NCBI RefSeq assembly: GCF_046602855.1
Contig: NZ_JBKINJ010000001.1
Location: 558,001-622,000 of the forward strand
Direction: 5' to 3'
DNA from: Gracilimonas sp046602855
Lineage (GTDB): Bacteria > Bacteroidota > Rhodothermia > Balneolales > Balneolaceae
DNA length: 64,000 nucleotides
Under the pieces are notes generated by a model. That model was not told the origin of the DNA. It did no database searches and saw only the letters and a list, made by a program, of their open reading frames with translations. Shown here in pieces: positions 45,574 to 53,559 of this stretch. Position 1 is the first letter of the stretch. Every line of letters starts with the position of its first letter. The translations under genes and the position numbers were made by a program.

Positions 45574-45652
45574 TTAATAAATGGATAAAAAGTTACCATA
45601 GTCAAGTCTGCAAACATTAACCGATCAGCACCAAGGCATTTTCATGTAGCTT

Positions 45653-46276
45653 TTATTCAATACTTGCGATATCACCGCTTGTCAGATTCTGAATATTATC
45701 AGTGATCTTTTCTATATCCCAGTCCCACCATTTAAGTATAAGAAGTTTTTGAATAGTTGCATCAGAAAAGCGTTTTTTGATTTGTTTGGCCGGATTGCCA
45801 CCGACAATCGAATACGGTTCAACGTTCTTCACAACAGTTGAATTAGAGGCAACTATCGCCCCATCGCCTATAGTAATGCCAGGCATGATAGTGGAGCGAT
45901 ACCCAAGCCAAACATCATTGCCAACTATTGTATCCCCCTTGTTGGGATAGGATTTACCTGCCATCGCTTCAGACCAACCTTTACCGAAGATTGCAAAGGG
46001 ATAGGAACTAATGGATTTAGTTAAATGGTTGGCTCCATTCATGATAAACACCACATCGGAGGCAATCATGCAAAATTTTCCGATCTTTAATTTATCGCCG
46101 ATAAAATCAAAGTGATACTTCACATTTTTTTCAAAGTTCTCCACATTTTCAAAATCATCGTAATAGGTATAATCTCCGACAATTATATTGGGGTTGTTTA
46201 TGATGTTTTTCAGAAAACATAGGTTTTTGTAATTCTCAAGAGGGAAACCCTCATTTGGATCAGGAATATTAGTCAT
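45653..46276 (-). CDS. Vat/CatB-family xenobiotic O-acetyltransferase
   Basis: 207-aa left-handed beta-helix hexapeptide acetyltransferase that uses acetyl-CoA. It closely follows the streptogramin A acetyltransferase (Vat) layout: NIIVGDYTYYDD, YHFDFIGDKLKIGKFCMIAS, IMNGANH with catalytic His84, AIFGKGW, GNDVWLGYRSTIMPGITIGD, VEPYSIVGGNPAKQIKKRFS and WWDWD. Whether it inactivates streptogramins or acts on another acceptor cannot be told. Flanked by attC-like sites on both sides, so it appears to be an integron-type cassette, a usual setting for catB-like genes. Confidence 0.9.
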   Translation of the reverse strand: MTNIPDPNEGFPLENYKNLCFLKNIINNPNIIVGDYTYYDDFENVENFEKNVKYHFDFIGDKLKIGKFCMIASDVVFIMNGANHLTKSISSYPFAIFGKGWSEAMAGKSYPNKGDTIVGNDVWLGYRSTIMPGITIGDGAIVASNSTVVKNVEPYSIVGGNPAKQIKKRFSDATIQKLLILKWWDWDIEKITDNIQNLTSGDIASIE

Positions 46277-46308
46277 GAATTATAGATGTAAAATGTGTTA
46301 TTGGTAAA

Positions 46309-46430
46309 GCTTTATAACGTTTCAGTGCTGAAGGGGGCACTTAGGTTCTGGATGGTTTTGCAACAATGCAGATTTTGCCCGCGCATAGCAGGGAGTAAAA
46401 GTCAGAATTGAGTTGTGCCTGTGTTAAAGC
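46309..46430 (-). other. attC-like site 2, 3' of the serine hydrolase cassette
   Basis: Minus strand: GCTTTAAC (R'') then ACAGGCAC, a long variable middle, AAGTGCCCCC and finally GTTATAAAGC (R'). The L-type arms GGCAC/GTGCC pair and the ends GCTTT/AAAGC are complementary. 122 bp, in the normal attC range. Confidence 0.6.
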
Positions 46431-46453
46431 ATGGGTAATGAGGTACGAGATTT

Positions 46454-47587
46454 TTATTTAGTATTGAAGACAAAATGATTCAGAAATAATTGTGCAAAGA
46501 CCGACCTTTCAACTTCTGCCTTATCCAGAGGGTTACCCCACCACATGCCTTCACTATTTGCTAGTACTATAAAAGTGAGGTCGCGGCCGGGAACTTTTAA
46601 ATAAAGGGCTGAAAAACCGGCCTTTTCATCCCAGCCGGAATGCCAGATGAGCTTTTCACCTTTGTACTCTTGCACATACCAGCCGAAAGCATAGGGAAGG
46701 GATATTCCATCTGGAGCAACAGCAGGGGTAAATAGTTTTTCAATCACCGTATCTGAGGCAAGTTTTCCCGTATAAAGAGCGATGTCATATTTGGCAAGAT
46801 CATTTACCGTCGAGACAATACCCGCACCACCGGCAAGATGTCGTTCGATATGCTTTTTGCGAACGTACCTTCCATCCTTATGTTCAAATCCTTGAGCCAT
46901 GTCAAAAAATACCAATGCTTTGTTGCGCTGCCACATGCTGGACATCGTTCGATCCATGCCTGTGGGACCAAGAATGTTTTCCTGTATTAGTTGTGCCATT
47001 GTATTTTGGCGACCTTCTGCAGCTGAGACAGGGTTGCCATAGACATATTCAATGTATCTGGAAAGCCGTGAATACATAATAGGGTTGTACATAAAATCGG
47101 TTCCCGGCTCACCATTTACGGTATGATTCAGGACGTTTCGAATTGTGATCGGCTTATTACAATGAAGGTTCCGGCCAAAAACAATTTCAGAATTTGTGAG
47201 CCAACTGCAAAAGCTGTTCCAGCCGGGCATATCGTTGATCTTATTATTCAGGTCAATTTTGCCCTGTTCTTCAAGTTGAAGAAATAGCAGCCCTAAAAAT
47301 GTTTTTGTGACCGACGCAATCCAGAATGGTGTGTCAGCTGTAGCAGCTTTAAAAGAAGCACCGTCTCCAGTATCAAAATGGGAGCTTCCATAACCTTGAG
47401 ACCATGCGACCTCTTGATCTTTTACCACGGCAGCAGCAAGGCCGGGAATATGATTTGCTTTACGCAAGGAATCTAATTCTATAGAGAATGTCTTAAACCG
47501 TTGCTCAGCATCTTTTAGTTGACCTACATTTTGAGAAATTGCTAAGGATGGAAAGGATAAAAGTATCGCTAAAATTATATATCGCAA
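46454..47587 (-). CDS. serine hydrolase of the beta-lactamase class C family
   Basis: 377 aa with signal peptide (about 1-19, ends LAISQ). SVTK at 92-95 supplies Ser and Lys. DFMYNPIMYSRL covers the position of the YxN motif, and IWHSGWDEKAGFSALY (near 320-335) has the HxG that replaces KTG. Likely a periplasmic peptidase or esterase of the penicillin-binding fold. Different from the lipoprotein homologue at 42290. Lies between attC-like sites, consistent with a cassette gene. Confidence 0.88.
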   Translation of the reverse strand: MRYIILAILLSFPSLAISQNVGQLKDAEQRFKTFSIELDSLRKANHIPGLAAAVVKDQEVAWSQGYGSSHFDTGDGASFKAATADTPFWIASVTKTFLGLLFLQLEEQGKIDLNNKINDMPGWNSFCSWLTNSEIVFGRNLHCNKPITIRNVLNHTVNGEPGTDFMYNPIMYSRLSRYIEYVYGNPVSAAEGRQNTMAQLIQENILGPTGMDRTMSSMWQRNKALVFFDMAQGFEHKDGRYVRKKHIERHLAGGAGIVSTVNDLAKYDIALYTGKLASDTVIEKLFTPAVAPDGISLPYAFGWYVQEYKGEKLIWHSGWDEKAGFSALYLKVPGRDLTFIVLANSEGMWWGNPLDKAEVERSVFAQLFLNHFVFNTK

Positions 47588-47675
47588 GGGTGGTAAAAGC
47601 TTGTTTGAAATTCTGTGGACGCTACGAAGAATTGAAGGTTTAGTTGCAGTTTATACGGTTCCGGATAACAACATT

Positions 47676-47794
47676 GCCTATCACCGACGTACGGATTACT
47701 GTTGAATTAGCAGCTAACGAAAGAAGAGACTTAAAACCAAGAGTGGCAAAGAATTGGCGAGGCCAGTCCGCGTTAATGCGCGGGTTATAGGGCG
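47676..47794 (-). other. attC-like site 3, 3' of the CPBP protease gene
   Basis: Minus strand: GCCCTATAAC (R'') CCGCGCATTAACGCGGAC, a variable middle, CCGTACGTCGGTGATAGGC. R'' is the exact complement of the cassette's own 5' boundary GTTATAGGGC (48602-48611). The R' is degenerate (GTGATAGG). The site resembles site 5 at 53436. Confidence 0.65.
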
Positions 47795-47795
47795 A

Positions 47796-48518
47796 TCAGG
47801 TTGCTGGTTTAATTGATGATCTGAACATTAATTTATCAAAAATATCCGTTTTTAGAATTATTAGTACTACTGCTGGTATAATTAAATACCATAAGAAAGA
47901 AATAATTGCGAAGTAGCCTTCTAGTTCAACAGTCTGATTTGGTGCTAAAAGCACAGTCCCATTTGGGCCATTTGAGAATATACTATTGTTGATCCAATTC
48001 CAGCCCAAGTGCAGGCCAATGGGAAGTATGATTGATTTAGTTTTTACGTAAGCCTTGGCAAAAACATATCCCATAAACCCCGTTGTAATGAACACAAGCA
48101 CCATACCCAATATATTACCCAGGACTCCATAGGTGAACCAGTGATAGATTCCAAAGGCTACAGCCGAAATTATTACTGCTTTGTGATGATTAGTTAATCT
48201 AATGAGACCGTACAGTAAGACGCCACGAAACAACAATTCTTCAAAGAGTACCGAATTGATATCAAAAGCACTGGCGTATAAGAATTTACTCATCGTTATA
48301 TCTTCTGAGATAATCCAGCTGGTGTCGCTTATGAGAGAAAGAAAAATTTGGGAAACTATACAAAGCAGCCCCATTAAAAATAAGCCAAGAACAAACTCAT
48401 TAATACGTTGACTCCCCGGAGTTATCCAAGATTTATAGATATTCCTTTTTTCAAGCAGGTAAATGGACAGCCAGGTTAGAATGAGGAGTACCAGAACGAG
48501 TAGCAGTGTAAATGGCAT
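47796..48518 (-). CDS. CPBP-family intramembrane metalloprotease
   Basis: 240 aa, about seven membrane helices. The family's EExxxR motif is FEELLFR with Glu93, Glu94 and Arg98. Histidines in FGIYHWFTYG (His126) and GLHLGWNWINN (His170) complete the active site of Rce1/CPBP (ABI) proteases. In bacteria these are linked to bacteriocin self-immunity and peptide maturation. Sits as a single-gene cassette between attC-like sites 3 and 4. Confidence 0.9.
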   Translation of the reverse strand: MPFTLLLVLVLLILTWLSIYLLEKRNIYKSWITPGSQRINEFVLGLFLMGLLCIVSQIFLSLISDTSWIISEDITMSKFLYASAFDINSVLFEELLFRGVLLYGLIRLTNHHKAVIISAVAFGIYHWFTYGVLGNILGMVLVFITTGFMGYVFAKAYVKTKSIILPIGLHLGWNWINNSIFSNGPNGTVLLAPNQTVELEGYFAIISFLWYLIIPAVVLIILKTDIFDKLMFRSSIKPAT

Positions 48519-48601
48519 AGATTATTGGGCCAATTATTGTCTTTATTTAACTCGGCTATTTACGTCCCCAATGTATGTATGTTGCAAAATTTTTATTGAA
48601 A

Positions 48602-48697
48602 GCCCTATAACGGTCTTGCGGTTGTGCTGCGAGGCGACAAATGTTCCAAAGACCGGAAGCCAAAACAAGTCCGCACGAACCGCTGGTTAAGTGGGCG
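48602..48697 (-). other. attC-like site 4, 3' of mazEF
   Basis: Minus strand: GCCCACTTAAC (R'', fits RYYYAAC) CAGCGGTTCGTGCGGACTTG, middle, GCAGCACAACCGCAAGACC, GTTATAGGGC (R'). The arms GCGGTT.GTGC and GCAC.AACCGC are complementary. R'' matches the start of the mazEF cassette (GTTAAGTGGC at 49378-49369). Confidence 0.72.
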
Positions 48698-48700
48698 AAT

Positions 48701-49036
48701 CTACGGAGCAAACATTTCTTGCAACACACTGAGTACTTTCTCTTCGGCTGAACTGCTGATTGAGCCAAGTTTTTTTACCAACCGACTTTTATCTACTGTA
48801 CGTATTTGATCTAAAACTATCTGCCCTTTTTTACCTTGAAAGGTAGTCGTAACCCGTGTTGGGTAATTTTTAATTGTAGATGTCATCGGTGCGATTATGA
48901 TGGTTCTGATATGACTATTCATTTCATCCGGGGAAATGATTAGACAGGGACGAGTTTTTCTGATTTCAGAACCTTTTGTTGGATCGAGTGAAATCAGATG
49001 TACTTCAAACCTTCGCACCGAGCCTCTTTCTACCAT
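48701..49036 (-). CDS. mazF: MazF/PemK-family endoribonuclease toxin
   Basis: 111 aa from ATG at 49036. Conserved features: RGSVRRFEVHLISLDPTKGS at the start, EIRKTRPCLIISPDEMN, RTIIIAPMTS, and GQIVLDQIRTVDKSRLVKKLG. MazF toxins cleave mRNA at short sites. The gene overlaps the mazE 3' end by 7 nt, the usual antitoxin-first order. The pair is enclosed by the F4 element and an attC-like site, as toxin-antitoxin cassettes in integrons often are. Confidence 0.93.
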   Translation of the reverse strand: MVERGSVRRFEVHLISLDPTKGSEIRKTRPCLIISPDEMNSHIRTIIIAPMTSTIKNYPTRVTTTFQGKKGQIVLDQIRTVDKSRLVKKLGSISSSAEEKVLSVLQEMFAP

Positions 49037-49287
49037 GTCCACTCAGCTTCATCCCAATCGGATGGATTTTCTATTTCTTCTTGATCTAATAAGACATCAT
49101 CGCCTTGTTCAGCCATTTTTCTGAATGACTCTTCCCAGTCTTTACGAATGGTTTCAGCAGAACGAAGAACAATCTCATTGTCTCTGAGAATCATCTCGAT
49201 TTCTTCGGTAATTCCGCTTTCTTCAATCAGAGGTTTTGGAATTCGAACTCCCTGAGAGTTCCCAATACGAATTATTTTTGTTTTCAT
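49030..49287 (-). CDS. mazE: MazE-type antitoxin
   Basis: 85 aa. N-terminal AbrB/MazE swapped-hairpin domain (KIIRIGNSQGVRIPKPLIEE, then IEMILRDNEIVLR) binds DNA. The acidic, Trp-containing C-terminus (LLDQEEIENPSDWDEAEWTW) should wrap around and block MazF. Probably autorepresses with the toxin. First gene of the pair; its upstream region runs into the F4 cassette leader. Confidence 0.92.
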   Translation of the reverse strand: MKTKIIRIGNSQGVRIPKPLIEESGITEEIEMILRDNEIVLRSAETIRKDWEESFRKMAEQGDDVLLDQEEIENPSDWDEAEWTW

Positions 49288-49375
49288 GGCCTCGACATCT
49301 TGTGAATTTACACTTCAATATAATTACAATGTATTTACATTTCAACGAAAGAAAAGAAGTTTTATTAAGCCACTT

Positions 49376-49457
49376 AACATAATATCGTCCGAACAATAGG
49401 CTTGTTAGGGCGAACCGTGTAAAACCACTTGGACCCGCTTATTTAACCCTTCTTATT
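49376..49457 (-). repeat. F4 82-bp cassette-leader element, copy 1
   Basis: Differs from the copy at 54938-55019 at 8 of 82 positions. On the minus strand it ends ATATTATG followed by TT of the mazEF cassette (G|TTAAGTGGC), so similarity stops at the predicted integrase cut point. Contains GGGTTAAATAAGCGGGTCC and AACCGTG-type blocks and short AACAA/TTGTT repeats. Confidence 0.75.
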
Positions 49458-49706
49458 ATCGTTGCATTGCACCGGCTTAGTAACACAGTCCCGGAAGCTC
49501 CAGCTTCCAGAACAGAGCTAGGGTTGATAATTTGCGAATGGAGGATAGACCGAATGACCGATTTATGGGGCCTAACTATCATCTTGCTTGTTGCAAAGCT
49601 CTAACTTTCTCACATATAAGAACACCTTGGAGGCGTAGCCTTGCCGGGGCATTCCGGAGCAGAGCTCCGAAACGAGAATAAACAAGAACATGGAGGATAA
49701 ACGTAA
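49458..49706. other. gene-free mosaic of short repeats
   Basis: Holds a hairpin GGAAGCT/AGCTTCC (49493-49508) and a stretch GACCGAATGACCGATTTATGG (49548-49568 region) that recurs at 51206-51226 with nearly the same downstream text (CATCTTGCT). No gene seen. Confidence 0.45.
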
Positions 49707-50705
49707 CTACCAGGCATATGCCATCGGAGCTTCGCCACCGGGACCCGGGAAGATCTCATCCAGTTTTTCGAGTGTTTCATCGTCCAGTTGAATACTGGCA
49801 GCGCGGACGGCACTTTCTAGCTGTTCAACGGTTCTTGGACCAATAATGGGTGCAGTCACAATTGGATTGTGAAGCAACCAGGCTAATGCTATTTCCGCTG
49901 GCGGATGCCCAATTTTCTTACATAAAGCTTCAAATTTTTCAAGCTGATCGCGTTTCTTTTCAATCTCTTTCACAGATTCCTCATCGGCGCGTCGTCCTTC
50001 ATTCTGTTTTTGGAGTGCACCGCCCAGTAAACCACCCGCTAAAGGACTCCACGGAATTAAACCAAGTCCATAATGTCTGCATGCGGGAATAACTTCTAAT
50101 TCGAGCATTCTATTATCAAGATTGTAAATGCTTTGCTCGCTAACCAAACCTAACATTCCGCGTTTGGATGCTTCCTGGCAAGCTGTTGCAATGTCCCATC
50201 CCGCAAAATTACTTGATCCAACGTACACAACTTTACCCTGTTTAATTAATGTATCAAAGCTTTGCCATGTTTCATCCCAGGGGCATTTGTGATCAATATG
50301 ATGCATCTGATACAGATCAATTCTATCTGTCTGTAACCGTTTGAGGCTGCCTTCACAATGTTTCCGGATTTTGTAAGCACTCAGGCTACGTCCGTCACTG
50401 TTTACTTCAGATAAATTTTCTTTTCGATCAACCGGGTTATACACTTTGGTTGAGAGCACAATAGCATCTCTTCTTCCGCCGCCTTGGGCTATCCATCGGC
50501 CTATTATTTCCTCTGTATATCCATGCTGTTCCGTCCATCCATACACATCAGCGGTATCAAAGAAATTAATGCCTAACTCCAATGCACGATCCATGATCTT
50601 GAAACTGTCTTCTTCACTCGTTTTCCAGCCAAAATTCATCGTTCCAAGACAAATATTGCTAACGAGTACACCGTGTCTCCCAAGTCTTTTGTGTTCTATA
50701 CTCAT
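49707..50705 (-). CDS. aldo/keto reductase
   Basis: 332-aa NADPH-dependent oxidoreductase of the AKR superfamily, YajO/Tas/KCNAB-like subgroup. Motifs: LGTMNFGWKTSEEDS, NFFDTADVYG with catalytic Asp and Tyr, the Lys in VLSTKV, YQMHHID with the catalytic His, VGSSNFAGWDI, and the C-terminal cofactor site PIIGPRTVEQLESAV. Substrate not predictable. No attC-like site borders it, so it may not belong to the cassette runs. Confidence 0.93.
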   Translation of the reverse strand: MSIEHKRLGRHGVLVSNICLGTMNFGWKTSEEDSFKIMDRALELGINFFDTADVYGWTEQHGYTEEIIGRWIAQGGGRRDAIVLSTKVYNPVDRKENLSEVNSDGRSLSAYKIRKHCEGSLKRLQTDRIDLYQMHHIDHKCPWDETWQSFDTLIKQGKVVYVGSSNFAGWDIATACQEASKRGMLGLVSEQSIYNLDNRMLELEVIPACRHYGLGLIPWSPLAGGLLGGALQKQNEGRRADEESVKEIEKKRDQLEKFEALCKKIGHPPAEIALAWLLHNPIVTAPIIGPRTVEQLESAVRAASIQLDDETLEKLDEIFPGPGGEAPMAYAW

Positions 50706-51260
50706 GATCTTCAGTTTTTTTAATTAATTAGTTTATTGTATTCAGAATGAAAGAGAGATATTGGATCTTCGATGAAAAAATTTGTCTTATTCCATGAAAA
50801 AAAGTGTTCTTTGAAATAAAACTTCTCAGTTTTTAATTAAAGAGTTTACAAATGTATTATGAAGGTGTTATAAAGCAATTAGATGGATGAAGATCCAACA
50901 CAAGATATTCAACGATGAATGGGTGTGCTTTGATTTGCGAATAACCGATGGACCGAGGACGGAAGACCGGGGACCGAGGTATAAATGGATACAGGTCAAA
51001 CATCCCAGGCCGGTCATTCCCGCGAAGGCGGAAATATAGTAGGTGCCATTGCTTCAAAGGTACAAGCTTAATCAACCCATTAGATTTCGGGCCTACCTGA
51101 CGGTAAAGGCAGGCATTCACCGCGAAATGACGATTTTCGAACTCTTTGCTTAGCTCAGGCTTCAATAACAGGGTAAGGGTAGGTGATTTGCGAGTGACCG
51201 ATGGACCGAATGACCAATTTATGGATGTGTAACCTTCATCTTGCTGATTGCTAAACCTGC
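50706..51260. other. 555-nt gene-free, repeat-rich region
   Basis: The left part is AT-rich and should contain the promoter of the reductase gene. At 50891-50922 there is a decayed F1 unit (GATCCAACACAAGATATTC). At 50954-50980 a GACCGAGGAC-type GACCG stretch, at 51012-51131 an F3 element, and at 51196-51226 another GACCG stretch. No gene. Confidence 0.5.
51012..51131 (+). repeat. F3 MITE-like element, copy 3
   Basis: 120 bp from GGTCATTCCCGCGAAGGCGG to CACCGCGAAATGAC. The inverted ends GTCATT(C)CCGCG and CGCGAAATGAC pair over 10 or more bases. The interior shares CAACCCATTAGATTTCGGGC with the other copies. Confidence 0.75.
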
Positions 51261-51692
51261 CTATTCAGCATACTGCTCCCTCACCTTCCCAAAGTATTCC
51301 TTACCCTTCAGGCTTTTGAAGGTTTTGATGACGGTGTAAAGAGAGGATAAAAATCCCCAGACAAATACGAATATGAACCAGTAGACCACATCCGTGGTGC
51401 GAACGATGGCTTGATTGTATTCCTGTAGGTAGTTCAGGATCTGTTCACTTGTCTGAACGTCACCGACCGTTTGCGGGAATCCAAAAGATTGCAGGGATGG
51501 GGTGGAGGGAAGCAGAAACCAAAGGACGAGAGACAAAAACCCAACCATGAAAATATTGATCTTGAGTCCTGAGATAGCTTTATCCAATTCGTTGTCGGGC
51601 TTGCCTTCCCAGAACTTGAAAGCGATAATAAAGAGCAAGACCACAAATAAAGAGGATCCGAAGATGATGTAAAAATTATTTTCTAAGAACAT
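51261..51692 (-). CDS. small multi-pass membrane protein of unknown function
   Basis: 143 aa with three hydrophobic helices: about 6-26 (FYIIFGSSLFVVLLFIIAF), 46-64 (IFMVGFLSLVLWFLLP) and 102-122 (VVYWFIFVFVWGFLSSLY). The loop between the second and third is polar. No family recognised. Its first codons and upstream region are duplicated 165 nt further upstream (see the 87-nt repeat), so the second copy carries a fragment of this gene's start. Confidence 0.7.
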   Translation of the reverse strand: MFLENNFYIIFGSSLFVVLLFIIAFKFWEGKPDNELDKAISGLKINIFMVGFLSLVLWFLLPSTPSLQSFGFPQTVGDVQTSEQILNYLQEYNQAIVRTTDVVYWFIFVFVWGFLSSLYTVIKTFKSLKGKEYFGKVREQYAE

Positions 51693-51909
51693 GGATACTA
51701 TGGTTAAGGTTACTGTGTTGTTGGTTTTGCCTCTTGGTTAATTCTGATTTCGCTGCAATAATGCGTTTGGACCGGGAGGTCCTGCCAGGCGTTCCCAACC
51801 GGGTGGTTGGGAACGAGGTGCCCCGAAGATGATGTAAAAATTGTATTCTAAGAACATGGATACTGTGGTTAAGGTTACTGTGTTGTTGGTTTTAACTGTT
51901 GGTTAATTC
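51658..51909. repeat. 87-nt direct duplication with an enclosed 26-bp hairpin
   Basis: 51658-51744 recurs at 51823-51909 with about 6 mismatches, including the ATG and first codons of the gene at 51261. Between the copies lies a perfect 11-bp stem hairpin CGTTCCCAACC-GGGT-GGTTGGGAACG (51790-51815). The second copy ends 12 nt before the GC-rich gene at 51922. Confidence 0.88.
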
Positions 51910-51921
51910 AAAGTCCTCGGG

Positions 51922-53286
51922 TCAGAATCGGTCCCGGTTGCCGATACCTCCAAAGCGCGGGTTGACGACATTGTTGAGAAGCGAGCCGAAGCGATAGCGG
52001 AATCCGAAGCTGATGCCCGCCTCGTAGTTGGTTTCGAGCTGTCTCCGTCGCAGGAGCACATCTTCGAGGTCTGTGTTACCCTTTGGGAGGTTGATCTGAT
52101 CGTGGATGAGTTCAAGGAAGCCACCAATCTCGACGGAAAGCCCTCTCGTGATACGAACTTCGAACTCCGCATCAAACTGAAGACTGTTACGAGACAGGTC
52201 GTGCAGGTACTGCGAGGCATTAACGCCTATTTCGATCCCTCCCCATGGCTGGACGACTTCGTATCCTGCGTTGAGTAAATGCTGTGGAAGCACTTGTTCG
52301 ATTTCGTTATAGATCGTAGTGTCTCGATAGGTGATATGCGAGGCGCCCAGGCGATAAGCAACCGTCAGCTGTCGCCGATTCGCTTCGCGGTAAGGGTAGA
52401 GGTTCCATTCCACTGCGCCCATGAAACGGTAGCGCCAGTCCACGTTAGAGAACGTCGAGGTAAGAATATCTCCGTATGCACCGGCCGACCAGTGCGGCGA
52501 GATGCTCCGTACGGCATAGCTGGTGAATCCGTCGCGTCGGGCCGTGCTCGTGATCGTTCCTTCCTCACGTTCAAATCGATCGTAGTTGTAGTTAAAAAAG
52601 GGCCGGAACTGAAGCTTCCAATCCTCAGTCACTTGGCTGACGTACACCCCGTATCGGGTGTCGAAAGAGCGCTGCTGGGACTCGAAGTCGGCGCTGCCAT
52701 CGGCATAGACTTCGATCGTCCAATGGTTCCAGGGGTCTTCCGTTGTCAGGGTCTGTCCGGCGGTGGATACTTTGGATGGCGCGATAACCACACGCAGTCT
52801 GTCTCGTATGGGAGTCTGCATCAGGTACGGCACGAGCGCGGCTTCAAGGGTTCGGAGAAATCCGTCCCGATCTTCGGCCTCAGTGGCGTCGGCAGGTGCA
52901 TTGAAGACGGTCGAGAAATCCAGCCCATCGAAGATGCCCAGGCCGATGACATCGATGGTCCGTGCCTCACCACCTGATCCCGTGCCCTCCCGGGTGACGA
53001 GAACGTGAACATCGGCGACTTCACGGTCTCGGACGTGATCCAGATAAGGCATCTCCTGACGTATGAACGCCTCATCGCAGAAGTCACAGTCGAGGAAGAG
53101 CGCGATCCGGGTAGGTGTTGCCATTGCTGTCTCCTGTGCTGACACAGGGTTGACGGCAGCACAGAACCATATAAATACGATCAGACATACCACGGTCGTA
53201 ATATTTTTTATTCTTTTCTTGAAATTGCGGATCCAGGGTAGTGTGACTGAATAAAGCAGGTGGCTCGGGCTGAAGGAGAACGACAT
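51922..53286 (-). CDS. secreted beta-barrel-type protein of unknown function, GC-rich
   Basis: About 454 aa from Met at 53286; a longer frame from 53415 exists, but its extra residues look non-coding. After a long N-region comes a signal peptide-like helix (TVVCLIVFIWFCAAVNPVSA). The mature N-terminal domain has a CxxC motif, LFLDCDFCDEAF, and a Gly-rich stretch. From about 195 on, alternating strands typical of outer-membrane barrels appear (WKLQFRPFFNYNYDRF, WRYRFMGAVEWNLYPY, AGISFGFRYRFG). Codons are visibly GC-richer than all neighbours, suggesting transfer. No family name is recognised. Confidence 0.72.
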   Translation of the reverse strand: MSFSFSPSHLLYSVTLPWIRNFKKRIKNITTVVCLIVFIWFCAAVNPVSAQETAMATPTRIALFLDCDFCDEAFIRQEMPYLDHVRDREVADVHVLVTREGTGSGGEARTIDVIGLGIFDGLDFSTVFNAPADATEAEDRDGFLRTLEAALVPYLMQTPIRDRLRVVIAPSKVSTAGQTLTTEDPWNHWTIEVYADGSADFESQQRSFDTRYGVYVSQVTEDWKLQFRPFFNYNYDRFEREEGTITSTARRDGFTSYAVRSISPHWSAGAYGDILTSTFSNVDWRYRFMGAVEWNLYPYREANRRQLTVAYRLGASHITYRDTTIYNEIEQVLPQHLLNAGYEVVQPWGGIEIGVNASQYLHDLSRNSLQFDAEFEVRITRGLSVEIGGFLELIHDQINLPKGNTDLEDVLLRRRQLETNYEAGISFGFRYRFGSLLNNVVNPRFGGIGNRDRF

Positions 53287-53435
53287 GCCGTCTTCTGCAT
53301 CAGCATGTGCGAGTGCACAGCATGAGTGGGCATTCGGACAGATACCCGGTAACTCTAAATGGTCTCGAATTACTTGGGAATTTTGATCATGGATTGGTCG
53401 TGGCATGGCTCTCAAAATTAGGGGAAAACGACATT

Positions 53436-53555
53436 GCGCATAACCGGCGCACGTATTGTTGTTAACTCAATTTACGGTTTACTATTTAGCAAAAAGAAAA
53501 CAAAACGAGCAAGAGAGGGCGAGGTGCGTCCGCGTTAATGCGCGGGTTATACCTG
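53436..53555 (-). other. attC-like site 5, 3' of the secreted protein gene at 53560
   Basis: Minus strand: GGTATAAC (R'') CCGCGCATTAACGCGGACGC, a long middle, ACGTGCGCCGGTTATGC with R' GTTATGC. GCGCAC/GTGCGC-type arms pair. The R'' core GTATAAC is complementary to this cassette's 5' boundary GTTATAC (54179-54185). It shares about 20 nt with site 3. Confidence 0.65.
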
Positions 53556-53559
53556 ATTT

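Noticed and set aside
42290..47587. Calling the two serine hydrolases beta-lactamases that give drug resistance
   Set aside because: They have the fold and SxxK but lack a KTG box, and such proteins are usually peptidases or esterases.
52279..52977. Long plus-strand open frame (about 232 codons)
   Set aside because: It lies fully opposite the GC-rich minus-strand gene, has no family resemblance and is explained by GC-rich codon structure.
53287..53415. Longer N-terminus for the GC-rich barrel protein
   Set aside because: The 43 extra residues are Cys- and His-rich with no protein-like pattern and precede the signal peptide; the start remains uncertain.
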